From Palsa-504 sp963835775 (GTDB lineage: Bacteria; Actinomycetota; Actinomycetes; Streptosporangiales; Streptosporangiaceae), in contig CAWIHB010000004.1 in the NCBI GenBank assembly GCA_963835775.1, forward strand, positions 558,001-622,000: a DNA stretch of 64,000 bases, in the 5' to 3' direction. Shown piece after piece: positions 26,790-34,761 of this stretch. Position numbers and translations under genes: made by a program. Each line of letters starts with the position of its first letter. Within the stretch, counting starts at the first letter, position 1. The notes below the pieces were generated by a model. That model saw nothing but the letters and a program-made list of their open reading frames with translations, had not been told where the DNA came from and made no database searches.

Positions 26790-28505
26790 GGCGCCCTTAC
26801 CAGCTCACTCGCCGAACCTGGCGATCGCGGAGTCTTGAACCCGCCCAAGGCCGGTATGGTCAGCCGGGTGAGCAGGTTGTAGTCATAGACCGTGATTGTG
26901 TATTCCTTGAAGTGGTAGGTGCGGGCGGGCGGCCCGAACTTGGCCCGTATGACGTTCGGCTTGATGATGGACACGTCCGCGGGTGGCCAGGTGACCGAGA
27001 CGATGAAGTTCGCCTGTGACACGGCCGGGTTGTACCAGGAGTAGTCGGACTCATACGGATAGGCGGAGGCGCCGCCCGCAGTCAGCGGGGCCAGCCTGAC
27101 TTTGCCGTCGCTGTCGAGCGTGGTGATGTTCGATTCCCAATACCCGGCCAGGCCGTAGGTCAGGTGGTGGACGACCAGCCAGTCCGCGAGGTCCTGGTGC
27201 CAGGGGGCCTGGACCGGCTGGGTGTCGTTGTGGGCCAGGCCGCCCAGATACAAGACCAGGCCGAGGGCCAGCACCGGCTCCAGCCGGGCCTTGACCAGCC
27301 GGCCGCCGAGCAGGCCAGGCCAGCACCGCGCAGAACGGCAGCACGGTGACGATCTCATGCGCGCCCGTGACCGGGATCATGTACGGCCCGAACGCGCCCG
27401 CCGCCAGCACGATGATCGTCCCGGCGACTAGGACCTGGGTGAGACGGTCGACGCGGCTGAAGAAGCCGCGCAGCCCGATCCACAGCCCCCAGAAGCCCAG
27501 TGCCACCCCGGCCAGGTGCACCAGCGCCAGGATCGCGTTGATGCTCATCGGCTGCCCGATGAAGTCGGCGCCGAACAAGATCAGCACGCAGTACACGGTT
27601 ACCCAGGACTGGGCCGGCAGCGCCGAAACCGGCGCGAACCCGGTACCGAACCGCGGCGGGGGCAAGTAGAACCCGCCCGCCGCGTGGATCTCCGACACGA
27701 TCAAGTGCGCCAGCGCGATCGAGACCAGCGCGGTCACGGCCAGCGCGGCGTCATACCACCGGGCCCGGGGCACCGGCAGCCGCCGGGCGATCTCCGAGCA
27801 GGCCCGCACGCCGCAGGCCAGCGCCACCGGCAAGGCGGCGGCATAGGTGGCGAGCGGGTCGTTGACCTGCGCCCAGGCCAGCATCACGCCCACCGCCACC
27901 GGCACCCACCACCGCTCCGGCGCCCGGTCCAGCACCAGCAGCAGCACCAGGATCGGAACCACCGTCCCGGTATGGTTCGGCCCTTGCAGCAGGATTCGCG
28001 TGCCGTACTGCAGCGAGGGGGCCAGCATGATGCCCGCGGCCAGCAGCGCCCGCACCACACCCACGCTGCCGCGGGCGTTTCCCCGGGCCAGCAGCGCGCC
28101 CAGCAGCACCACCGCCGTGTAGAGCACCGCCGCCAGGATGTGCACCTCGCCTGGCCGCAGCCCGTAGACCATCTCGATGAACGCGTTCAGCGGAAGCTCG
28201 ACGGTGTAAAACGACACGTCGCCCAGCCACCAGCCGCTCAGCAGCAGGTTGCCATGCCACATCTGCCAGGCCTGCAGCGCCTGCGCCGCAGGGTCGGCGT
28301 CCAGCTCCAGGGTCTGGGCCTGCCGCAGGTAGCACCAGTACAGCACCAGCCCGGCCGCGGCCAGGCCCGCCGCCCACAGCACCCTCGGGTGACGCCGGGA
28401 CCACTCCGGCACCCGCCGCAGCCGTTCCGGCCACGGCGACGGCGGCGTCCGGCCCGGCTCGACAGCCGTCTGCTCGCCGCCCTCGGTCAACCCGACGTCT
28501 GCCAC
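26771..28505 (-). CDS. GT-C-like polytopic membrane protein, tandem copy B, with the same apparent frameshift near 27317
   Basis: Near-duplicate of the next gene downstream, with the same architecture: acidic loop 'ELDADPAAQALQAW', about eleven membrane segments, outer domain ending 'YTITVYDYNLL'. It lacks one Glu codon of copy A ('RAPERWW' against 'RAPEERWW') and differs in the outer domain ('GLAGYWESNITTLDSDG' against 'GLAGGGEANITTLDSGG'). The stop has moved, adding about 20 residues that run over the start of copy A. The start is taken as GTG with GGGGA in front; an ATG ten codons earlier is also in frame. The same extra base as in copy A separates the membrane part from the outer domain. 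Confidence 0.65.
26829..28504 (-). repeat. Tandem direct duplication, unit B
   Basis: Second unit of the duplication. The units are separated by only about 40 bases. Divergence clusters at the 3' end of the gene (outer-domain codons), while the region around the frameshift is perfectly conserved, suggesting gene conversion or very recent origin. Confidence 0.9.
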
Positions 28506-28563
28506 GATCCCCTGCCTGTGCCTGCCCTGGCGCAAACGGGCGGTCCGGCCGGAGCAGCCCGGG

Positions 28564-29517
28564 TCACGTCACCGGGTCCTGTTCCGGTGCCGGCTCCCGC
28601 CGCGCCTCGATGTAGACGGTGCCGCCCGACCGCGCCGCCACCTCGACCGCCGTCGCCGCCAGGGCGAGCGGGAGGACAGCCACGGCGGCGGCCAGGGCGT
28701 ACAGGCGCAGGAGCGGGCTCTGAGCGTCCTGGCGCGCCTCGCCGCGACGGATCGCATCGTAGAGATCCGGATGCCCGGGGAGCTTGCCCACGAAGCCGTG
28801 CACCCACCCGAAGACGACCTGCCCGCCCCGCAGGTAGCTGACCCGCTCGACCCGCAGCCCGAGCGACTCGATCTTGGCCAGCAGGGCCGGAGGGTTCAGG
28901 TGGACCAGATGGCGCGGCAGGTCAAGGGCCAGCCAGCGGTCGCCGAAGAAGCGGGCCTGCAGGCTGGCCGCATTGGGTACGGCCACGACCAGCGTCCCGC
29001 CGCCAGACAGCAACGACGCGGCATGGCTCAGCGCCCGGCCCGGGCGGCGGAGGTGCTCGAGCGAATGCCAGAAGATGACCGCCGACCAGTCCCCGTCCAC
29101 CTCCTCGACCTCGGCGTTGCGGATGTGCGGCCCGGATGCATGCGGCTCGAGACCGACCGCGTCGCGCCCGTGCCGGACGAAGGCGCGCACCAAGGTCCCG
29201 TCGCCGGCGCCGACGTCAAGCACCGGGCCCGGCGGCAGGATCTTGTGCAGCCGATCGGCCAGCGCCGAACGCGTGCGGCTCAGCAGCTTGTCTCCCAGGC
29301 CGGAGAACCGGCCCGACTCCGGGCGGTACCACTTGGCGTAGGCCGCGCTAAGCTGCTCATCGCTCGGCCAGGGCGACGTGGTGGCCACCCCGCACCGGGA
29401 GCACCGCACCCGGCCGGTAAGACGGTCGTCGCCGCTGTCGAACTGGTGCTCGCACCAGGCGCACTCGACGGCAGGGGGCGCCTGGGTCCGCGCATACGCC
29501 ACGGTGTTATTCGACAA
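28564..29517 (-). CDS. Class I SAM-dependent methyltransferase with N-terminal zinc ribbon and C-terminal membrane segment
   Basis: About 317 residues. An N-terminal CxxC...CxxC pair ('CAWCEHQ' and 'RCSRCG') suggests a small zinc ribbon. SAM motif I is 'VLDVGAGDGTL' (about residue 110), followed by 'IFWHSLEHLRRPG', the usual motif of the UbiE/sugar methyltransferase group. Near the C-terminus 'LAAAVAVLPLALAATAVEVAA' is a likely membrane anchor. A TTG start is chosen because AGGAGG lies nine bases before it; a GTG five codons later is possible, and upstream in-frame codons have no ribosome site. It is divergent from rmlC across a tandem-repeat promoter region, suggesting it modifies a sugar or lipid of the surface polymer. 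Confidence 0.8.
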   Translation of the reverse strand: MSNNTVAYARTQAPPAVECAWCEHQFDSGDDRLTGRVRCSRCGVATTSPWPSDEQLSAAYAKWYRPESGRFSGLGDKLLSRTRSALADRLHKILPPGPVLDVGAGDGTLVRAFVRHGRDAVGLEPHASGPHIRNAEVEEVDGDWSAVIFWHSLEHLRRPGRALSHAASLLSGGGTLVVAVPNAASLQARFFGDRWLALDLPRHLVHLNPPALLAKIESLGLRVERVSYLRGGQVVFGWVHGFVGKLPGHPDLYDAIRRGEARQDAQSPLLRLYALAAAVAVLPLALAATAVEVAARSGGTVYIEARREPAPEQDPVT

Positions 29518-29589
29518 CTGACCAATCCTCCTCGTGTTCGGCACGGTCGAGGTGAAGCATAGCCGCAGCACCGCGATAGGGTCCGGCCA

Positions 29590-29673
29590 GATAGGACAAC
29601 ACAGATAAGACAACACAGATTAGAGAACACAGATTAGAGAACCCAGATTAGAGAACCCAGACCAGGGAACGCA
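29590..29673. repeat. Six tandem 14-bp repeats between the methyltransferase gene and rmlC
   Basis: Consecutive units are GATAGGACAACACA, GATAAGACAACACA, GATTAGAGAACACA, GATTAGAGAACCCA (twice) and GACCAGGGAACGCA, without gaps. The array is AT-richer than its surroundings and lies in a divergent promoter region, 34 bases before the rmlC start. A single related copy, GACTAGGGAACACA, stands 13 bases before the start of the membrane protein gene at 41766. It is most likely an iterated regulator-binding site. Confidence 0.8.
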
Positions 29674-29706
29674 GCCTCGACGCGAAGAACGCGAAGAAGG
29701 AGTGAG

Positions 29707-30318
29707 ATGAAGCCGATCAGCATCGGCGGTGCCTGGACGTTCACCCCCGCCGTGCACCGGGATGACCGGGGTTACTTCCTGGAGTGGTTCCGGGCCGAGG
29801 AGCTGACCGAGTCGCTCGGGCACTGGCCGGAGACCGCCCAGGCCAACTGTTCGGTGTCCCGCCGGGGCGTCATCCGCGGCATCCACTTCTCCGACGTCCC
29901 GCCGGGCCAGGCCAAGTACGTCAGCTGCGTACAGGGCGCGATCCTGGACGTGGTGGTGGACATCAGGGTCGGCTCGCCCAGCTACGGACGCTGGGAGGCG
30001 GTCCGGCTCGACGACGAGAGCCGCCAGGCCCTGTTCATCTCCGAAGGGCTGGGGCATGCCTTCACCGCGCTCAGCGATCAGGCGACCGTCATCTACCTGT
30101 GCTCCACGCCGTACGCGCCGGGACGTGAGCATGGCGTGAATCCTCTCGACCCGGCCATCGGCATCCGGTGGCCGGCCGATACCGAACCCGTGCTGTCCCC
30201 GAAGGACGCCGCCGCGCCCACGCTGGCGGCGGCGCAGGCCGCCGGCCTGCTGCCCGATTACCAGGAGTGCGAGGCCTACCTGGACAGCCTGCGCAAGCAG
30301 GGCGAAGGCTCGATCTAG
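29707..30318 (+). CDS. rmlC: dTDP-4-dehydrorhamnose 3,5-epimerase
   Basis: A 203-residue cupin-fold epimerase, the third step of dTDP-L-rhamnose synthesis in the cytosol. The catalytic histidine is in 'GVIRGIHFSD' (about residue 60), the Tyr region in 'CSTPYAPGREHGVNPLDPAIGI' (about 137-158), and the substrate loop 'GGAWTFTPAVHRDDRGYF' opens the protein. AAGGAG precedes the ATG by about six bases. It is alone on the plus strand while rmlD, rmlB and rmlA run back toward it on the minus strand; rmlC and rmlD converge with only 6 bases between stops. Confidence 0.95.
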   Translation: MKPISIGGAWTFTPAVHRDDRGYFLEWFRAEELTESLGHWPETAQANCSVSRRGVIRGIHFSDVPPGQAKYVSCVQGAILDVVVDIRVGSPSYGRWEAVRLDDESRQALFISEGLGHAFTALSDQATVIYLCSTPYAPGREHGVNPLDPAIGIRWPADTEPVLSPKDAAAPTLAAAQAAGLLPDYQECEAYLDSLRKQGEGSI

Positions 30319-30324
30319 CCGTCC

Positions 30325-31218
30325 TTATCCGGCCGCCGCGGCGGCTTGCTGCGCGGCCACGATGCCGGGGAAGGCGCTGTGCAGCGCCGCCCGCCAGTCG
30401 CCGATCGGCGCGATGCCCGGGCCAGACCAGGCGCCGTGGCCCAGCACGCTGTACCCGGGCCGCCGGGCCGGCCGGGGAAAGGCGCTGCTCGGTACGGGCC
30501 GCACCCGGGACGGATCGGCACCGAGCAGGCCGAAGATCTCGCGGGCCAGCCCGAACCAGGTCGTCTGCCCCCCGCTGGTGGCGTGGTAGACGCCGGGCCG
30601 GGCCGCCGAACCGGCCAGCGCGATGATCTGCCGGGCCACGTCGGCGGTCCAGGTGGGCTGGCCGTGCTGGTCATCGACCACGTCGACCGTGGGCCGCTGG
30701 TCCGAGAGCCTGATCATCGTCTTGACGAAGTTTGGCCCGTGTTCCCCATACAGCCACGCTGTCCTGACCACATAACCGGACCCGGGCAGGCGGCTGAGCA
30801 CGGCACGCTCGCCGGCCAGCTTGGTGCGGCCGTAGGCGGTCCGCGGCGCCGGGACGTCGTCCTCGGAGTATGGCCTGCCGGCATCCCCGGCGAACACGTA
30901 GTCGGTGGAGACCTGCACCAGGCGGATCCCTGATCCGCCTGATCCCGCGCAGGCGGCGGCGAGGACGGCCGCGCCGCCCGCGTTGACGGCCAGCGCCTGC
31001 TCCTCGGACGCCTCGGCGTCGTCGACGGCGGTCCAGGCCGCGCAGTTGACCACCACATCCGGCCGGACCGAGGCCATCGCATCGGCCACCGCGGCGGCGT
31101 CGGTCACGTCCAGGCTGGCCCGGTCCATGCCCGAGACCGGCTCGCCACGGTGGGCCAGGGCGGCGACCAGGTCACGGCCGAGCATGCCGCCCGCCCCGGT
31201 GACCAGCCACCGGGTCAC
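30325..31218 (-). CDS. rmlD: dTDP-4-dehydrorhamnose reductase
   Basis: A 297-residue short-chain reductase, the last step to dTDP-L-rhamnose. The NAD(P) motif is 'LVTGAGGMLGRDL', the middle block 'DVVVNCAAWTAVDDAE', 'QVSTDYVFAG' precedes the catalytic 'YGRTKLAGE' (YxxxK, about residue 130), and 'YHATSGGQTTW' closes the substrate pocket. The GTG start overlaps the stop of rmlB by one base (GTGA), so the pair is coupled; a longer in-frame N-terminus would run into rmlB and is not family-like. Confidence 0.94.
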   Translation of the reverse strand: MTRWLVTGAGGMLGRDLVAALAHRGEPVSGMDRASLDVTDAAAVADAMASVRPDVVVNCAAWTAVDDAEASEEQALAVNAGGAAVLAAACAGSGGSGIRLVQVSTDYVFAGDAGRPYSEDDVPAPRTAYGRTKLAGERAVLSRLPGSGYVVRTAWLYGEHGPNFVKTMIRLSDQRPTVDVVDDQHGQPTWTADVARQIIALAGSAARPGVYHATSGGQTTWFGLAREIFGLLGADPSRVRPVPSSAFPRPARRPGYSVLGHGAWSGPGIAPIGDWRAALHSAFPGIVAAQQAAAAAG

Positions 31219-32225
31219 GGCACCAGCCCGGATGCGGCGGCCGCGGGTTCCGCGTCGCGCCGCTTGAGCGGCTCCCACCAGGCGCGGTGATCGGCATACC
31301 AGCGGACCGTGGCCTCCAGGCCCGCACCGAACGGGACCTGCGGCGCGTACCCGAGAGCCCGCAGCGCGCCGTCGTCCAGGGAGTAGCGCCGGTCGTGGCC
31401 TTTGCGGTCAGGGACGCGGCTGACCATCTCCCACCCCGCGCCGCAGCACTCGAGCAGCGCGGCGGTCAGTTCCAGGTTGGTCAGCTCGGCGTCGCCGTTG
31501 ATGTGATACACCTGGCCCGGCTGACCCTGCTCCAGGACCAGCTGGATTCCCCGGCAGTGGTCATCGACATGGATCCAGCCCCGGACGTTGCCGCCGTCGC
31601 CGTACAGCGGCACCTGGTGCCCATCGAGCAGGTTGGTCACGAACAGCGGGATGACCTTCTCCGGGTACTGGTAGGGGCCGTAGTTGTTGCAGCAGCGCGT
31701 GATCCGCACGTCAAGCCCGTGGGTGTGCGCGTAGGCCCGGGCCAGCAGGTCGCCGCCGGCCTTAGCCGCCGAGTACGGCGAGCTCGGCTGCAGCGGCGCC
31801 TGCTCGGTCCAGGAGCCCGACGCCACGCTCCCGTACACCTCGTCGGTGGAAACCTGCACCACTGGCCCGACCCCCGCCTCCAGGCACGCCTGCAGCAGCA
31901 CCTGCACCCCGGCCACGTTGGTGGCGACGAACGGCGCCGCTCCGTAGATCGAACGGTCCACGTGCGTCTCCGCGGCGAAGTTGATCACGGCGTCGTGGCC
32001 GGGCACGAGCGAGCTCACCAGGTCGGCGTCGGCGATGTCACCCCGGACGAACCGAAGCCGGGGGCTGGCGGAGACCGGATCCAGGTTGGCCAGGTTGCCC
32101 GCATAGGTCAGGTTGTCCAGGACGGTCACCGTGGCGTCCTCGTAGCCCGGGTAACCCTCCGAGAGCATCGTGCGCACGTAGTGCGAGCCGATGAATCCGG
32201 CCCCGCCTGTCACCAGGATTCTCAC
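31215..32225 (-). CDS. rmlB: dTDP-glucose 4,6-dehydratase
   Basis: A 336-residue extended SDR enzyme that converts dTDP-glucose to the 4-keto-6-deoxy sugar. It has 'VTGGAGFIGSHYVR' at the N-terminus, 'NFAAETHVDRSI' (about 83), 'STDEVYGS' with the acid pair (about 125), the catalytic 'YSAAKAGGD' (about 151), and 'RGWIHVDDHCRGI' (about 223). It lies between rmlA and rmlD in a minus-strand operon, 13 bases after rmlA. Confidence 0.95.
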   Translation of the reverse strand: MRILVTGGAGFIGSHYVRTMLSEGYPGYEDATVTVLDNLTYAGNLANLDPVSASPRLRFVRGDIADADLVSSLVPGHDAVINFAAETHVDRSIYGAAPFVATNVAGVQVLLQACLEAGVGPVVQVSTDEVYGSVASGSWTEQAPLQPSSPYSAAKAGGDLLARAYAHTHGLDVRITRCCNNYGPYQYPEKVIPLFVTNLLDGHQVPLYGDGGNVRGWIHVDDHCRGIQLVLEQGQPGQVYHINGDAELTNLELTAALLECCGAGWEMVSRVPDRKGHDRRYSLDDGALRALGYAPQVPFGAGLEATVRWYADHRAWWEPLKRRDAEPAAAASGLVP

Positions 32226-32238
32226 GCGTCCTCCGCGG

Positions 32239-33306
32239 TCATGAGCTGATCTGGACCTTGCTGTGGTCCCCGAGCACCAGGCGGTGCGCCTGGCACACCC
32301 GGGGAGCGGGGGTTACCTCGACATCGTGCCCGATCAGGGAAGCCTCGATCCGGCGTACGCCTTTGATCGAGGTCCCCTCCAGGATGATGGAGTACTCGAT
32401 CTCGCTGTCGGAGATGATGCAGCCGGACGCCACCGAGGTGAACGGGCCGACGTAGGAGCCGGTCACCTCGGTGCCGGTGCCGATGATGACCGGCCCGACG
32501 ATCCGTGACCCGCTCACCCTGGCGCCAGCGTCGATGACCACCCGGCCGATAAGCTCGCTCGCCTCGTCCACCTCGCCGGCCACCGCCCGTTCGGTGCTTT
32601 CCAGCACCATCCGGTTGACCTCGAGCATGTCCGTGACGTTGCCGGTGTCCTTCCAGTACCCCGAGATGACCGTGGAGGTGACCTTGTGGCCGCTGCGCAC
32701 GAGCCACGCGATCGCCTCGGTGATCTCCAGCTCGCCGCGCCCGGACGGGGCCAGGTGATCGACTGCCTCGTGCACCGCGGGCGTGAACAGGTACACCCCG
32801 ACCAGCGCCAGGTCGCTCTTGGGCCGTTCCGGCTTCTCCTCCAGCCCGATGAGCTGGCCCTCGCCGTCGAGCTCGGCCACCCCGAACTGGCTCGGGTCCG
32901 CCACCGGGGTCAGCATGATGTGCGCATCGGGGCGGGACCCCCGAAACTCCTCCACCAGTGCGGTGATGCCGCCCACGATGAAGTTGTCGCCCAGGTACAT
33001 CACGAAATCGTCGTCCCCGAGGAACTCCCTGGCCACCAGGACCGCGTGCGCCAGGCCCAGCGGCGCCGACTGCCTGATGTAGGTCACCCGCAGCCCGAAG
33101 GCCTCACCCGAGCCGACCGCCGCACGGATCGCCGGCTCCGTATCACCGACTACGATCCCCACCTCGGTGATGCCGGCTTCGCGGATCGCCTCCAGCCCGT
33201 AGAACAGCACCGGCTTGTTCGCCACGGGGACCAGCTGCTTGGCCGAGGTGTGAGTGATCGGCCGCAGCCGCGTACCCGATCCTCCGGCTAGAACGAGAGC
33301 TTTCAC
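32239..33306 (-). CDS. rmlA: Glucose-1-phosphate thymidylyltransferase, long (StrD-like) form
   Basis: A 355-residue nucleotidyltransferase with a C-terminal left-handed beta-helix, the long form common in actinomycetes rather than the roughly 290-residue RfbA. The N-terminal signature is 'LVLAGGSGTRLRPIT', and 'GDNFIVGG' (about 103) and 'LEEKPERPKSDLALVGVYLF' (about 155-175) mark the sugar-binding core. Hexapeptide-like repeats follow from about 255. The GTG start is set by the conserved N-terminus; the open frame continues upstream with unrelated residues. It is first of the minus-strand rml genes. Confidence 0.94.
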   Translation of the reverse strand: MKALVLAGGSGTRLRPITHTSAKQLVPVANKPVLFYGLEAIREAGITEVGIVVGDTEPAIRAAVGSGEAFGLRVTYIRQSAPLGLAHAVLVAREFLGDDDFVMYLGDNFIVGGITALVEEFRGSRPDAHIMLTPVADPSQFGVAELDGEGQLIGLEEKPERPKSDLALVGVYLFTPAVHEAVDHLAPSGRGELEITEAIAWLVRSGHKVTSTVISGYWKDTGNVTDMLEVNRMVLESTERAVAGEVDEASELIGRVVIDAGARVSGSRIVGPVIIGTGTEVTGSYVGPFTSVASGCIISDSEIEYSIILEGTSIKGVRRIEASLIGHDVEVTPAPRVCQAHRLVLGDHSKVQISS

Positions 33307-33332
33307 GATCCGGAAGCTTATCGCGGCTCCCG

Positions 33333-33830
33333 CTACGGCTTGGTCAGTACCACCAGGACCAGGCCCGATACCACCATGAGCGAGCCCACCCAGGTCAGCA
33401 CGTTGGCCCGTTCGTGCAGCACGAGGATGCTGGCCAGCAGGATGACGAGATAGCCGACGGCGTTGAACGGGTAGGCCACGCTCAGCGGCACCTTGGACAG
33501 CGCCGCCAGCCAGGCGATCGCGGAAATGCCGAACACCACCAGCCCGAGCAGCACCCACGGGGTCGTGGCCGCGCGCAGGGCCAGCGAGCTGCCGGAATCG
33601 GCGGCGCGGGACGAGGCGATCTGCATGCCGTGCTTGAGCATCACCTGTCCGGTGGCCGCCGTGACGACGGCGAACAGCACGAGCCCGAGGCTAGCAACGG
33701 TCAAGTGACGCCTCCCTGATGTTCCCTTGTCCTCAGGACGGCCCGGTGGGCGGTCTTGCGGTGCCTGCTCCGCGCCGGCTGGCCGGGCATCCCGGCGGAG
33801 CGGGGCATCCGCATCAGAAATCTTCGACAT
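33333..33830 (-). CDS. EamA/DMT-type small membrane protein
   Basis: A 165-residue protein with a hydrophilic N-terminal tail of about 42 residues and four membrane segments ('LGLVLFAVVTAATGQVML', 'WVLLGLVVFGISAIAWLAAL', 'AYPFNAVGYLVILLASILVL', 'VLTWVGSLMVVSGLVLVVL'). The 'AYPF...GY.....S....E' pattern is that of EmrE/ArnE/ArnF-type transporters. Between a GT2 transferase and rmlA it may be a flippase subunit for lipid-linked sugars, as ArnE/F are (inference). The ATG used lies within the end of the GT2 gene (17-base overlap). Confidence 0.78.
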   Translation of the reverse strand: MSKISDADAPLRRDARPAGAEQAPQDRPPGRPEDKGTSGRRHLTVASLGLVLFAVVTAATGQVMLKHGMQIASSRAADSGSSLALRAATTPWVLLGLVVFGISAIAWLAALSKVPLSVAYPFNAVGYLVILLASILVLHERANVLTWVGSLMVVSGLVLVVLTKP

Positions 33831-34713
33831 TCGCCGTTCCCTGGGATCGACTACCTGGCGGCCATGCCAGGCTACCTGTCGGCGCGAGCCGACTCGCTGA
33901 CCGTAGCCGTCGGCTCAACCTCTGGCTGGGCCACCGGATTGGCCGGCTCCGCCGGCCACCTGCCGCGGCGGCCTCGAAGTCGAGATACGGGTAGCGGCGG
34001 AGCCCGCGCCTGTGCAGCCGGTACTGCCCGCACGTGCGCAGCACGCCGAGGCCGTACTTAATGCTCCGGCGCAGGTTGATCGAGGACGAGTCGGTCTGGT
34101 ACCGAGTCGGGCAGGACACCTCGCCGATCCTCGCCCCGGCGGCAATGGCCTGCGCGAGGATCTGGTTGTCGAAGACGAAGTCGTCGGAGTTGCGTTCGAA
34201 GGGCAGCCCGGCGAGCAGCGTGCTGCTGAAGGCGCGCAGGCCGGTGTGGTATTCCGACAGCTTCTGCTGCAGGAACATGTTCTCCACGAAGGTCAGGAAG
34301 CGGTTGGCGACATACTTGTAACGGGGCATGCCGCGGGCGACCGAGTTCTGCGCCAGGATGCGCGAGCCGAGCACCACGTCGTACTCGCCGTAGGCGATCA
34401 TCGACGCCATCGCCGGGACGAGCAGCGGCGAGTACTGATAATCCGGATGCACCATGACGATGATGTCCGCGCCGAGCTCGAGCACCCGGCGGTAGCAGGT
34501 CTTCTGGTTTCCGCCGTAGCCCAGGTTCTGCTCGTGGCGGATCGGCTCCAGGCCGAGCTCGCGCGCCACGCTGACCGTCTGGTCGGTGCTCGCGTCATCG
34601 ACGAGGACGATCTCGTCAATGACCGCTTCGTCAAGCTCGGCTACGGTACGCGCCAGCGTGGCCGCCGCGTTATATGCGGGCAGTACTACGCCGATCCGGT
34701 GGCCATTGATCAT
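33814..34713 (-). CDS. Family 2 glycosyltransferase (polyprenyl-phosphate sugar transferase-like)
   Basis: A 299-residue GT-A-fold transferase of the DPM1/ArnC group. It has 'VVLPAYNAAATLARTV' at the N-terminus, the nucleotide-binding 'LVDDASTDQTV' (about 37), 'NLGYGGNQKTCYRRVLE' (about 62-78), the DXD-equivalent 'VHPDYQYSP' (about 88), and 'RYQTDSSSINLRRSIKYGLG' near residue 205. The last 50 residues are Arg/Ser-rich and atypical. It has no membrane segment of its own. It probably loads a sugar onto a polyprenyl phosphate for the polytopic proteins encoded beside it. Confidence 0.88.
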   Translation of the reverse strand: MINGHRIGVVLPAYNAAATLARTVAELDEAVIDEIVLVDDASTDQTVSVARELGLEPIRHEQNLGYGGNQKTCYRRVLELGADIIVMVHPDYQYSPLLVPAMASMIAYGEYDVVLGSRILAQNSVARGMPRYKYVANRFLTFVENMFLQQKLSEYHTGLRAFSSTLLAGLPFERNSDDFVFDNQILAQAIAAGARIGEVSCPTRYQTDSSSINLRRSIKYGLGVLRTCGQYRLHRRGLRRYPYLDFEAAAAGGRRSRPIRWPSQRLSRRLRSASRLAPTGSLAWPPGSRSQGTANVEDF

Positions 34714-34761
34714 TGCGCTAGTTTACGGAACCTCAGCAGCGGATGTCGGCTAATGCTGACG

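Noticed and set aside
29590..29673. CRISPR array
   Set aside because: Units are 14 bp and directly abutting, without spacers, and no cas genes are present. It is a tandem repeat.
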